From positions 1 through 13,715 of the forward strand of contig CAJWUE010000036.1 of the NCBI GenBank assembly GCA_913047775.1: a stretch of 13,715 bases of DNA, read 5' to 3'. The position numbers and the translations under genes were made by a program. This DNA is from GCA-002731945 sp913047775. Lineage in GTDB: Bacteria; Pseudomonadota; Alphaproteobacteria; MED-G09. The notes below the pieces were generated by a model, which ran no database searches, was not told where the DNA came from, and worked only from the letters and a program-made list of their open reading frames with translations. Shown here in pieces: positions 6,598-13,715 of the stretch. Each line of letters begins with the position of its first letter. Within the stretch, counting starts at the first letter, position 1.

Positions 6598-7059
6598 TTG
6601 AATAAAATAGAAGAAAATTTGATTAAACTTAATATTGAATTACCAAAAGCTGCTGCTCCTGTAGCTAGCTATGCACCATTCTCATTTTCTGGAAATTTAT
6701 TATTTATCTCTGGACAAGGTCCATTTGGTAAAAATGGATTAATAAAAGGAAAAATAGGAAAAGATTTAAATATAGAAGAAGGTCAAGAAGCAGCAAGGTT
6801 ATGTGCTCTTATGGTGCTAGCTCAGTTAAAGAAAGCATGTGGAGGTTTTGAAAAAACTGTTAAATGCTTAAAAATAGGAGGCTTTGTAAATGCAACAGAT
6901 GATTTTGTTGACCATGCTATAATTCTTGATGGTGCCTCTAAGATACTTATTGAAATACTTGAAGATAAAGGCTGGCACGCGAGGTATGCTGTTGGCTCAT
7001 CATCATTACCTCTAAATATGGCAGTAGAAATTGATGCAATCTTTGAAATAAAAAAATGA
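6598..7059 (+). CDS. RidA/YjgF/UK114-family protein (long subfamily)
   Basis: 153-residue member of the RidA (YjgF/YER057c/UK114) family, whose archetype hydrolyses reactive enamine/imine intermediates released by PLP enzymes. It belongs to the longer (about 150 aa) subfamily common in alphaproteobacteria, opening LIKLNIELPKAAAPVASYAP, with LFISGQGP mid-protein and HARYAVGSSSLPLNMAVEID near the end. Arg129 in HARYAVG corresponds by pattern to the substrate-binding Arg of active RidA proteins, so deaminase activity is possible, but this subfamily is less well characterised. The TTG start at 6598 lies one base after the HAD stop. Its TGA overlaps the following ATG (ATGA), so the HAD, RidA and acyltransferase genes appear to be one coupled unit. 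Confidence 0.9.
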   Translation: MNKIEENLIKLNIELPKAAAPVASYAPFSFSGNLLFISGQGPFGKNGLIKGKIGKDLNIEEGQEAARLCALMVLAQLKKACGGFEKTVKCLKIGGFVNATDDFVDHAIILDGASKILIEILEDKGWHARYAVGSSSLPLNMAVEIDAIFEIKK

Positions 7060-8228
7060 AAAAGAAACCTTTGTCTGAGAATACAATACGAGTAGAAAAT
7101 TCTATACTTTCTCTTGATAAAAAATCTTGGGATAAATGTGCAAATCCAAAAAGCAGAGATTTTAATCCATTTATAGGTTATGAATTTTTAAAAGCATTAG
7201 AATTAAGCGGCTCAATCAATGGAGAGAGTGGCTGGTTATCTTCATATATAACATTATTAGACAACAATAATGATCTCAAAGGTTGTATACCTTCTTATAT
7301 TAAAAACAATTCCATGGGTGAGTATGTTTTTGACTATTCTTGGGCTGAAGCTTACGCAAGAATTGGTGGATCATATTATCCGAAGATTCAGATATCCGTT
7401 CCTTTTACACCTGCTACAACACAAAAACTTCTTACAGTTAATAATGATTTAGACAATAAGATTAAAGCTGATTTAGTATCGGGAATATTTGATGTTACAA
7501 AAAACCTAGGTTGCTCATCTGCCCATATAACATTTATATCTGAAACAGAGACTAAATTCCTTAAAGAATTAGGATGGCTTATCAGAACAGACCAGCAGTT
7601 TCATTGGAATAATTACCATTATAGAGATTTTCAAGATTTTCTTGATGCTCTTTCTTCAAGAAAAAGAAAAAATATCAAGAAGGAAAGGTCTAATGCCTTA
7701 AAGAATTCAGTTAATATTGAAATTCTTCATCATAAAGATATAAAAACCTCACACTGGGATCATTTTTTTAATTTTTATATTAATACAAGTATGAGAAAAT
7801 GGGGGCATTCTTATTTAACAAGAGAATTCTTTGCCATGATAGGAGATAATATGTCCGAAAACATTTTACTTGTTATGGCTAAGAGAAAAAATAAATATAT
7901 AGCGGGGGCATTAAATTTTATAGGCAATAATATCCTATATGGAAGAAATTGGGGGGCAGTAGAAGATCATAAATATCTTCATTTTGAAGTGTGTTATTAT
8001 CAAGCAATAGAATATGCAATTAAAAACAATTTAAAGCGTGTTGAAGCTGGGGCACAAGGACCACATAAAATTGCTAGGGGGTATGAACCACAAATAACTC
8101 ATTCTGCACATTGGATACGAGATTTAAATCTATCTAATGCTGTCTCAGAGTATTTAAAGGATGAAAGAAAATTTATACAAGAAAATATAAATATATTAGG
8201 TAGTTATACGCCTTTTAAAAAAAATTAA
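7056..8228 (+). CDS. FemAB-like/GNAT-type N-acyltransferase (DUF482, COG3146)
   Basis: 390-residue protein matching the DUF482 family, annotated as predicted N-acyltransferase or FemAB-like. Features: NPFIGYEFLKALELSGSI near the N-terminus, FHWNNYHYRDFQDFLDALSS at about 180-200 followed by the basic SRKRKNIKKER signature, and near 300-350 GRNWGAVEDHKYLHFEVCYY and EAGAQGPHKIARGYEP. These fit a tandem GNAT fold. FemAB relatives transfer amino acids to peptidoglycan peptides, but the donor and acceptor for this family are not established, so I do not assign peptidoglycan function. No signal peptide or membrane helix is seen, so it is probably cytoplasmic. It overlaps the RidA gene by four bases, a pairing I recall as frequent in alphaproteobacteria. 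Confidence 0.87.
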   Translation: MKKKPLSENTIRVENSILSLDKKSWDKCANPKSRDFNPFIGYEFLKALELSGSINGESGWLSSYITLLDNNNDLKGCIPSYIKNNSMGEYVFDYSWAEAYARIGGSYYPKIQISVPFTPATTQKLLTVNNDLDNKIKADLVSGIFDVTKNLGCSSAHITFISETETKFLKELGWLIRTDQQFHWNNYHYRDFQDFLDALSSRKRKNIKKERSNALKNSVNIEILHHKDIKTSHWDHFFNFYINTSMRKWGHSYLTREFFAMIGDNMSENILLVMAKRKNKYIAGALNFIGNNILYGRNWGAVEDHKYLHFEVCYYQAIEYAIKNNLKRVEAGAQGPHKIARGYEPQITHSAHWIRDLNLSNAVSEYLKDERKFIQENINILGSYTPFKKN

Positions 8229-8250
8229 AAAATAAATTCTAATTGAATTG

Positions 8251-8255
8251 AAGGG
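8251..8255 (+). promoter_or_regulatory. Ribosome binding site of the HIT gene (AAGGG)
   Basis: AAGGG lies 7 bases before the ATG at 8263. It supports that start over the TTG at 8248, which would place the site inside the coding region. Confidence 0.65.
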
Positions 8256-8262
8256 AAAAATT

Positions 8263-8685
8263 ATGGCATATGATACAAATAATATTTTTGCTAAGATATT
8301 AAGAAATGAGGTTGAATGTACAAAAGTTCTCGAGAATGAACTCGTTTTGGCATTCATGGATGTGATGCCACAAGCTCCCGGTCATACCTTGGTTATACCA
8401 AAATTTGCAACAGAAAATATATTCGATCTGCCAGAAGAGTTTATGCATTCACTTTTGTCTGCTACTAAAAATATCGCTAAAGCTATTAAAGAGGTTTATG
8501 ACCCAACCGGAGTTATGATACTTCAACTCAATGGCCCCGAAGCTGGTCAGAGCGTATTTCATCTCCATTTTCATATTATTCAACGGAGTAAAGGGTTAAA
8601 TTATAAGTTCCATTCTCGAGAAATAGCTCCAAAAGACGAACTAGAGACAGAAGCTAAAAAAATTATTAAATTATTAAAAAATTAA
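8263..8685 (+). CDS. HIT-family nucleotide hydrolase/transferase (HINT/Fhit branch)
   Basis: 140-residue histidine-triad protein that probably hydrolyses AMP-linked substrates (adenosine phosphoramidates or dinucleoside polyphosphates). The triad HLHFH is at 100-104, with the catalytic middle His102, inside GQSVFHLHFHII. IFAKILRNEVE at 8-18, MDVMPQAPGHTLVIPK at 32-47 and LNGPEAGQ before the triad complete the expected layout. It is a complete cytoplasmic protein of normal length. I chose ATG 8263 because of the AAGGG upstream. It follows the acyltransferase by 34 bases and may share its transcript. Its stop overlaps the clpA stop from the opposite strand. The exact substrate cannot be read from the sequence. 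Confidence 0.93.
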   Translation: MAYDTNNIFAKILRNEVECTKVLENELVLAFMDVMPQAPGHTLVIPKFATENIFDLPEEFMHSLLSATKNIAKAIKEVYDPTGVMILQLNGPEAGQSVFHLHFHIIQRSKGLNYKFHSREIAPKDELETEAKKIIKLLKN

Positions 8686-10979
8686 TTAGTAAGTATTTTT
8701 TTCTTAGTTTTCTTTTTGTTTTTTGAAGGTAGAAAAGTGAATTCTAAATTGCCTTTCTTAATTGATACTTTTACTGTACCGCCTTTTGACAACTGCCCGT
8801 ATAGAATTTCTTCAGCGATGGGTTTCTTTACTTTTTCTTGAATTAATCTCCCTAAAGGTCGCGCGCCCATATTTTCACTATAACCTTTTTTACCCAGCCA
8901 ATTTGCCGCCTCTTTACTTAAATCAATAAAAACATTTCTATTATCTAATTGAGTCTCAAGTTCCAAAATAAATTTTTCAACAACCCTTGAAATAATTTCA
9001 TCTGATAAAGAATCAAAAGAAATGATTGCATCTAATCTATTCCTAAATTCAGGATTAAATAGTCTATCTATTTCTTCTTGATCGCCTCCTTTTCTTTTGT
9101 CCCTATCAAAGCCAATAGCTGGTTTTATTAAGTCAGCTGCACCGGCATTTGTAGTTAAGATCAGAATACAATTCCTAAAATCTACTTTTTTGCCGTTATG
9201 GTCGGTTAATGTCCCGTGATCCATAACCTGGAGTAATATATTAAAAATATCAAAATGCGCTTTTTCAATTTCATCAAGCAAAATTACACTGTAAGGGTTT
9301 TTATCTACACCATCAGTAAGAAGGCCCCCTTGATCAAAGCCAACATAACCTGGAGGTGCGCCTATTAAACGAGAAACGGTATGTCTTTCCATATATTCTG
9401 ACATGTCAAACCTTAAAAGCTCAACTCCTAAAGTAGATGATAACTGCCTTGCTAATTCAGTTTTTCCAACTCCTGTTGGACCAGAAAATAAATATGACCC
9501 TATGGGTTTTTGCTGATCACGTAATCCGGCTCTTGAGAGTCTAATAGATGCACTAATTTCATCAATAGCTTTATCTTGTCCAAAAACAAATCTTTTCAAT
9601 GACTTGTCCAAATCTTTTAACTTCTTAGTATCGTTTGTAGAAATATGTTTCGAAGGTATTTTTGCCATTTTTGAAATAGTTTCCTCTACATCTTTTTGGC
9701 TAATTAATTTCTTTTTAGAAGATTTTGATTTTATTTTTTGTGAGGCCCCAGTCTCATCTATCACATCAATTGCCTTATCGGGAAGCTTTCTATCATTCAT
9801 ATAACGTGCTGAGAGTTCTGCAGCAGTTTTTATTGCATCAGGTGTATACTTTAAACCATGAAAATTTTCAAATCTTGACTTTAAACCCATTAAGATTTCA
9901 ATCGTATCTCCCAAGCTGGGTTCTTCTACATCAATCTTCTGAAATCTTCTTGAAAGAGCTCTATCTTTTTCAAAAAATTGCCTGAATTCTTTATATGTAG
10001 TTGATCCTATACATCGCAACCCCCTCTTTTGAAGATAAGGTTTCAAAAGGTTAGATGCATCCATGGATCCTCCTGAAGTAGCCCCCGCTCCTATAACAGT
10101 ATGAATCTCATCTATAAACAGAATTGAGTCTTTTATATCTTCAATTTCTTTTAAAATAGCCTTTAGACGTTCCTCAAAATCACCTCGATACCTTGTTCCA
10201 GCTAACAGAGAACCCATATCAAGTGTATATATTGAAGCGGACTTAATTACCTCAGGAACTTCATTCTTTATAATCTTATATGCTAATCCTTCAACAATAG
10301 CTGTTTTTCCTACCCCAGGATCACCTACAAGCAAAGGATTATTTTTATTTCTTCTACATAAAATCTGGATTAATCTCTCAACTTCTTTTTCTCGACCTAT
10401 AAGCGGATCAATTAGTTGATTTTTAGCTTTTTCATTCAAATGCTCACAAAAAGCTTCTAATGCGCTTTTTTTTGATTCCTTGTCAATAAGTTCATCATGA
10501 TCAGAGCTAGATGAAGAATTAGAAGAATAAGGCATGGTCTGATTTTTTCCTATTCCATGTGAAAGAAATTGGACTACGTCATATCTGCTCATATCTTGTT
10601 TCTCTAGAAGAAAAACCGCATAACTTTCTTGCTGAGAAAATATTGCAACCAAAATATTAGCTCCAGTAACCTCAGATTTTCCTGACTGCTGAACATGAAT
10701 AGCAGCACGAGTTATTACTGTCCTATAGCCTGCAGTAGGTTCTGGCATTAAATCTTCCTGAAAAGTGACAAGATATTCTTGTTCAAGAAGAAACTTTGAG
10801 AGTTCTTCTTTTAATTTTTCTATATCTACATTACATGCCTTTAAAACTTTGTGAGCCTCCTTATCATCAACCAGAGAAAAAAGAAGGTGTTCTACAGTAA
10901 CGTGTTCATGATTGTTTTGTGCCGCATAATCAATAGATCTTTGTAAGGAATCTTCTAGATTTTGAGAAAAACTAGTCAT
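8682..10979 (-). CDS. clpA: ClpA, ATP-dependent Clp protease ATP-binding subunit
   Basis: 765-residue AAA+ unfoldase that threads substrates into ClpP. The N-domain (about 1-140) opens LEDSLQRSIDYAAQNNHEHV and TVEHLLFSL, the surface where ClpS docks. A Ser-rich linker (about 152-160) follows. D1 has Walker A GDPGVGKT at 219-226 and Walker B ILFIDE with Asp290-Glu291. D2 has GPTGVGKT at 500-507 and VILLDE with Asp569-Glu570. The ClpP-docking IGF tripeptide is at 622-624, and GARPLGRLIQ near the end is the sensor-2 region. No ClpB-type middle coiled coil is present, which supports ClpA. I chose the ATG at 10979, one base after the clpS stop, with AAAAGG 6 bases upstream; a longer start at 11036 inside clpS adds 19 unrelated residues. 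Its stop overlaps the HIT gene stop convergently. Confidence 0.98.
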   Translation of the reverse strand: MTSFSQNLEDSLQRSIDYAAQNNHEHVTVEHLLFSLVDDKEAHKVLKACNVDIEKLKEELSKFLLEQEYLVTFQEDLMPEPTAGYRTVITRAAIHVQQSGKSEVTGANILVAIFSQQESYAVFLLEKQDMSRYDVVQFLSHGIGKNQTMPYSSNSSSSSDHDELIDKESKKSALEAFCEHLNEKAKNQLIDPLIGREKEVERLIQILCRRNKNNPLLVGDPGVGKTAIVEGLAYKIIKNEVPEVIKSASIYTLDMGSLLAGTRYRGDFEERLKAILKEIEDIKDSILFIDEIHTVIGAGATSGGSMDASNLLKPYLQKRGLRCIGSTTYKEFRQFFEKDRALSRRFQKIDVEEPSLGDTIEILMGLKSRFENFHGLKYTPDAIKTAAELSARYMNDRKLPDKAIDVIDETGASQKIKSKSSKKKLISQKDVEETISKMAKIPSKHISTNDTKKLKDLDKSLKRFVFGQDKAIDEISASIRLSRAGLRDQQKPIGSYLFSGPTGVGKTELARQLSSTLGVELLRFDMSEYMERHTVSRLIGAPPGYVGFDQGGLLTDGVDKNPYSVILLDEIEKAHFDIFNILLQVMDHGTLTDHNGKKVDFRNCILILTTNAGAADLIKPAIGFDRDKRKGGDQEEIDRLFNPEFRNRLDAIISFDSLSDEIISRVVEKFILELETQLDNRNVFIDLSKEAANWLGKKGYSENMGARPLGRLIQEKVKKPIAEEILYGQLSKGGTVKVSIKKGNLEFTFLPSKNKKKTKKKILTN

Positions 10980-10980
10980 T

Positions 10981-11301
10981 TTAAGCCTTTTCCATAGTAC
11001 ATTGAAGAGGATGATCATTTTTTCTTGAAGACTCAAGGACCTGGATAACTTTTGTTTCAGCTATCTCATAGGAAAAAACACCACAAACTCCAATTCCATT
11101 TTGATGTACATGTAGCATAATATTTGTTGCCTCATCATTGTTTTTATGAAAAAATTTTTGTAGTAAGAAAATAACAAACTCCATTGGTGTATAATCATCA
11201 TTTAAAAGTATTACCTTATATAAAGAAGGCTTCTTTAACTTCTTTTTGGTCTCTATCTTCGACCCTGAATCATTTTGGTTTTGATTTTCCAAATTAGACA
11301 T
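10981..11301 (-). CDS. clpS: ClpS, N-degron adaptor of ClpAP
   Basis: 106-residue adaptor that binds proteins with destabilising N-terminal residues (Leu, Phe, Tyr, Trp) and delivers them to ClpA. The first ~25 residues are polar and probably disordered (the extension that engages the ClpA pore). The folded core has YKVILLNDDYTPMEFV at 28-43, LHVHQNG at 63-69 and GVCGVFSYEIAETK at 71-84. Asn34, Asp35, Asp36 and His66 coincide in type and number with the N-degron pocket residues known in E. coli ClpS, so the binding site looks intact. It lies one base before clpA and 6 bases after the J-domain gene. An AGGA lies about 12 bases before its ATG, rather far for an ideal site. Confidence 0.96.
   Translation of the reverse strand: MSNLENQNQNDSGSKIETKKKLKKPSLYKVILLNDDYTPMEFVIFLLQKFFHKNNDEATNIMLHVHQNGIGVCGVFSYEIAETKVIQVLESSRKNDHPLQCTMEKA
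10986..10993 (-). promoter_or_regulatory. Ribosome binding site of clpA (GGAAAAGG)
   Basis: GGAAAAGG on the minus strand, within the end of clpS, 6 bases before the ATG at 10979. It decides the clpA start. Confidence 0.65.
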
Positions 11302-11307
11302 GTTTTA

Positions 11308-11766
11308 TTATTTCCTATCAATATTTTTTAACAGAATATCTCTAGCCTCATTAACCTTAGAACTTAAATAATCCGATCCCCCTTTATCAGGATGATTTTT
11401 TCTAATAAGTTCTTTATGCGCACTTATTATATCATCTTTAGTTGCATCAAAATCAAGACCTAAAATTTTGTAAGCCTCATCTTTACTGGTAACTTTAGCA
11501 TTATTGTTAAAATTATTTCTATTTTTAAAAAATAAATCATAAATTCTTTTTGCTCTTAAAATCCATAAAGAGGTTAATAATAAAGGACCTGAAATATGGT
11601 ATATGCCTCGAAAAAGTAAGACTATACCAGCAATAAATGCAGCAATACTTATAAGGTAATTAATATTCCTCTGTATCTTCTTGCCCTCCACACTAATTAT
11701 ATATTTAGTGAGAAGAATTAAAAAAATTAAGAAAATTAAACCGGAAAGAAAAAAAACCATGCTCAC
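11308..11766 (-). CDS. Membrane-anchored J-domain protein, Tim14/Pam18-like
   Basis: 152-residue protein with hydrophobic segments at about 3-20, 36-53 and 56-70 and a C-terminal J domain from about 96 (DEAYKILGLDFDATKDD). The HPD tripeptide that stimulates Hsp70 ATPase is at 125-127. The following KGGSDYLSSKVNEARDILL closely resembles the block after HPD in mitochondrial Tim14/Pam18 (KGGS-YLA-KINEAKD-L), so I place it in the alphaproteobacterial family from which that import-motor subunit is thought to derive. The J domain should face the cytoplasm and recruit DnaK to the inner membrane; the client is unknown. GTG at 11766 overlaps the DUF1489 stop (GTGA); an ATG two codons later is the alternative. 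More than one predicted membrane segment differs from the single helix of Tim14. Confidence 0.88.
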   Translation of the reverse strand: MSMVFFLSGLIFLIFLILLTKYIISVEGKKIQRNINYLISIAAFIAGIVLLFRGIYHISGPLLLTSLWILRAKRIYDLFFKNRNNFNNNAKVTSKDEAYKILGLDFDATKDDIISAHKELIRKNHPDKGGSDYLSSKVNEARDILLKNIDRK

Positions 11767-12182
11767 AACAATCCAAGTGAATTTAATTCATTAATAATAG
11801 CTTCCTCTTCAAAATTTTCTTTAAATAAAAACCTTTTGATATCTTGGGGCGAGTCATTTGATTCTAAATATCTCCATCCTTGAAAAGGTCTTTCTTTCTT
11901 AGGGTAAGTCAAATAAATGTTTTTACTTAATAATATTTTACATCTTTTTATACCATCATCATCTGAAAATGGAATTAAATCTAAAATCCTTTGTCTGGCT
12001 CTAATATTTCCTTTAATTATCCAAAACATAGAGCCACCATCTTTCAGCTCATCTCCCTTCTTTGGTCGCATTCGAGTAATATGTAGAGTCTTATTGTATT
12101 TATCTCTAATAAATTCTTGACGTTCATATAGGTCCAAAACTTTATTAGCGCCTACACATAATTTTTTAAGATTTAGAGTCAT
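11763..12182 (-). CDS. DUF1489 family protein
   Basis: 139-residue protein matching DUF1489 (Pfam PF07370), a family largely confined to Alphaproteobacteria with no established function. It has the family's conserved stretches in order: LKKLCVGANKVLDL at the start, HITRMRPKKGDELKDGGSMF at about 34-53, WIIKGNIRARQRILDL at about 54-69, PFSDDDGIKRCKI at about 71-83 and RPFQGWRYLE at about 98-107. No signal peptide or membrane helix is visible, so it is probably cytoplasmic. Conserved Arg, Lys and Asp residues would suit binding an anionic ligand or nucleic acid, but that is speculation. Its ATG lies two bases after the kelch stop and its TGA overlaps the J-protein start, so the genes are probably translated together. 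Confidence 0.92.
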   Translation of the reverse strand: MTLNLKKLCVGANKVLDLYERQEFIRDKYNKTLHITRMRPKKGDELKDGGSMFWIIKGNIRARQRILDLIPFSDDDGIKRCKILLSKNIYLTYPKKERPFQGWRYLESNDSPQDIKRFLFKENFEEEAIINELNSLGLL

Positions 12183-12184
12183 TA

Positions 12185-13108
12185 TTATTGAGAATATATT
12201 TCCACTACATCTGTTGGAGAAAAAATTGAAAAGATTCCCGGGCTAACTGCTCCACCAATTATATACCACTTCTTTCCGTTGTTCGCCGATGCCATATCGT
12301 GTCTTGGAGTTGGCATAGGTTCTCTTTCAGACCAATCATTATTAAAATATATATAATGAGTATCGTAAGTCTTGAGAGGTGAAAACGTTTTTCCTCCTAC
12401 AACATGTAACTTTGAGTTTATTTCTGTTGCGCTTGCAGATGCTATTTTTTGTGGAAGATCCTTTAATCTTGTCCATTTTTTCTTTTCTGGATCAAAAACC
12501 TCAACTACTGAAGTTACTTTATTGGAAGAGACCTGAACACCGCCTATTGTCACTATACTATCATTGAGCTTCGTAGTGGCCATAGAATATCTAACTGTAG
12601 GTAGATTATATTTAGAAATGCTCCACCTCTTTTTACTGATGTTGTATATCATTAATCTTTCTGGTTCTTCTCCTACACCTCCCAATACATATATTTTGTT
12701 ATTAATTCTTATCATTGAGTGTTCGGCTCTAGCTAAAGGCATAGAATCTGTACGCACCCAGAGAGAAAGTAAAACATCATATATCCAACATTCATTTGTA
12801 ACTTTTTGATTATTAAATCCTCCACATACCAAACATTTGTCACCAATATTAACAATTCTCGTCCCTATTAATTGTTTTGGCATTATGGATATTGGATGCC
12901 AAATATTACCCTTAATATCAAAGATCTCTGAAACAGGACTTCCATCTATAATACTCTTTCCTCCTATTAAAATGATGTTATTACCAATTACTGTTGCTAC
13001 CGTGCCGCTCTTAGCTTGAGGCATAGGGATTCCGTCTTCCCATTTAGAATTAGCCGGAAATGAAGAAATTAAGAGAAGGAATATTAAATATCTTAAACCA
13101 ATAGCCAT
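12185..13108 (-). CDS. Secreted kelch-repeat beta-propeller protein
   Basis: 307-residue protein with an N-terminal signal peptide (hydrophobic core IFLLLISS, probable cleavage after Ala-Asn-Ser at 19-21), so probably periplasmic. The mature part is six kelch repeats, each about 45-48 residues, opening with Trp near residues 23, 70, 117, 162, 212 and 259, then M/LP and a mid-repeat Gly-Gly (LIGG, VCGG, VLGG, TIGG, VVGG, IIGG). Six blades with no extra domain suggest a closed propeller. NanM, the periplasmic sialic acid mutarotase, is a six-bladed kelch protein of comparable architecture, but there are no sialic acid genes here and I do not assign that function. The ATG at 13108 lies inside the end of mgtE (16-base overlap). 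Role unknown; it may bind a periplasmic partner or glycan. Confidence 0.85.
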   Translation of the reverse strand: MAIGLRYLIFLLLISSFPANSKWEDGIPMPQAKSGTVATVIGNNIILIGGKSIIDGSPVSEIFDIKGNIWHPISIMPKQLIGTRIVNIGDKCLVCGGFNNQKVTNECWIYDVLLSLWVRTDSMPLARAEHSMIRINNKIYVLGGVGEEPERLMIYNISKKRWSISKYNLPTVRYSMATTKLNDSIVTIGGVQVSSNKVTSVVEVFDPEKKKWTRLKDLPQKIASASATEINSKLHVVGGKTFSPLKTYDTHYIYFNNDWSEREPMPTPRHDMASANNGKKWYIIGGAVSPGIFSIFSPTDVVEIYSQ

Positions 13109-13715
13109 GTAGCCAATCCTAAGAAAGAGAAAAAACCAACTACATCTGTAACAGTTGTTAGGAAAACGCTTGAAGCCAAGGCTGGATCAACTCCAATTTT
13201 GTATAAACCTAAAGGTATTAGGATTCCAGATAAACCTGCAACAAACATATTAAGTGTCATAGCTATTGCTAATACAATGCCCAAGGGATTATTTTCAAAC
13301 CAAATAGCGCCTAAAATACCGACTATAATTGCAAAAAATACACCATTATAAAAACTTACTAAAATTTCTTTATTGATTATTCTTCTATAGTTAAGTGGAA
13401 CTAATTCTCTTGTAGAAATAGACCTCACTGCTATTGTGAGAGTCTGAGTTCCTGCATTACCCCCCATTGAAGCAACAATTGGCATCAATATTGCTAACGC
13501 TACCATCTCTTCTATAGTGCCATCAAACAAGGCTATAACTGTTGAAGCAATAATAGCTGTAAATAAGTTTATAAGTAACCAAGTAAATCTTCCTCTAGAT
13601 GTCCTTAGAGCGCTATCGGTTATGTTTTCATCGCCTACCCCACCAAGAAATTTGATATCTTCTCCTGCTTCCTCTTGAATTACATCAACAATATCATCAG
13701 CAGTTATTACCCCTA
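13093..13715 (-). CDS. mgtE: MgtE magnesium transporter, C-terminal part only
   Basis: The last 207 residues of an MgtE-type Mg2+ channel; the cytoplasmic N-domain and most of the CBS pair lie beyond the right edge. The fragment opens with GVITADDIVDVIQEEAGEDI, the end of the second CBS domain and connecting helix. The membrane domain of about five helices follows, with MPIVASMGGNAGTQTLTIAV in the pore region and VDPALASSVFLTTVTDVVGF near the end. The Asp in TTVTDVVGF should correspond to the pore Mg2+-binding Asp (Asp432) of Thermus thermophilus MgtE; that equivalence is from memory. The frame is open through the window edge, so no start is assigned. It is the most upstream visible gene of the clpA-containing unit, and its end overlaps the kelch gene by 16 bases. 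Confidence 0.96.
   Translation of the reverse strand, partial: GVITADDIVDVIQEEAGEDIKFLGGVGDENITDSALRTSRGRFTWLLINLFTAIIASTVIALFDGTIEEMVALAILMPIVASMGGNAGTQTLTIAVRSISTRELVPLNYRRIINKEILVSFYNGVFFAIIVGILGAIWFENNPLGIVLAIAMTLNMFVAGLSGILIPLGLYKIGVDPALASSVFLTTVTDVVGFFSFLGLATWLLV

Noticed and set aside
10980..11036. Longer clpA start inside clpS
   Set aside because: The added 19 residues do not resemble a ClpA N-terminus, and the ATG at 10979 has a good ribosome binding site and the conserved opening.
13093..13530. mgtE gene starting at TTG 13530
   Set aside because: The same frame continues upstream to the window edge with CBS-domain and connecting-helix sequence typical of MgtE, so the gene is cut by the edge and does not start there.
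1..13715. CRISPR arrays, tRNA/rRNA genes, insertion sequences, toxin-antitoxin or phage genes
   Set aside because: No regularly spaced repeats, tRNA-like cloverleaf, transposase motifs or terminal inverted repeats were seen on reading; nearly all bases are accounted for by recognised genes, and no gene-free stretch exceeds about 85 bases.

Overview
The window is a strongly AT-rich, gene-dense chromosomal segment (G+C roughly 30% by eye, not computed). It carries almost no intergenic DNA and no RNA genes, insertion sequences, prophage or CRISPR. Several genes point to an Alphaproteobacterium: a DUF1489 protein, a Tim14/Pam18-like membrane J-protein, the FemAB-like/DUF482 N-acyltransferase beside a long RidA, the split-box NUDIX gene beside rpmG, and the gatC-ruvX-pyrB-plsY-topA order. 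Low G+C, overlapping genes and lysine/asparagine-rich proteins suggest a streamlined marine lineage (SAR11/HIMB59-like). That placement is inference.

Layout. 1-509, minus strand: the start of gatA (cut by the left edge) and gatC, for tRNA-dependent amidotransferase. 584-1051, plus: ruvX. 1076-1933, minus: pyrB, convergent with ruvX and divergent from plsY. 1968-5726, plus: plsY, topA and a NUDIX hydrolase overlapping topA by ATGA. 5770-8685, plus: rpmG (55 aa), a HAD-type phosphatase whose catalytic N-terminus lies upstream of any standard start codon, a RidA-family protein, a FemAB-like acyltransferase and a HIT protein. 13715-8682, minus, read right to left: mgtE (cut by the right edge), a secreted six-repeat kelch protein, DUF1489, a membrane J-domain protein, clpS and clpA. 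Gaps within this last group run from -16 to +6 bases, so it looks like one transcription unit.

How the genes fit together. Most are core housekeeping: translation (gatCA, rpmG), DNA topology and repair (topA, ruvX), pyrimidine and phospholipid synthesis (pyrB, plsY), and metabolite or nucleotide clean-up (NUDIX, RidA, HIT, probably HAD). clpS and clpA form the N-degron adaptor/unfoldase pair. A membrane J-protein, DUF1489, a periplasmic kelch propeller and an Mg2+ channel lie directly upstream of them, perhaps linking envelope functions to protein quality control.

I see no clear new defence or mobile system. Most worth a second look: (i) the HAD gene with no ATG/GTG/TTG upstream of its nucleophile motif; (ii) a dnaX-type A AAA AAG heptamer in frame at the end of topA, where a -1 shift would enter the NUDIX frame; (iii) the Tim14-like J-protein in the clpS-clpA unit; (iv) the secreted kelch protein overlapping mgtE; (v) a class-B-type PyrB at a locus where alphaproteobacteria usually carry another type beside pyrC.
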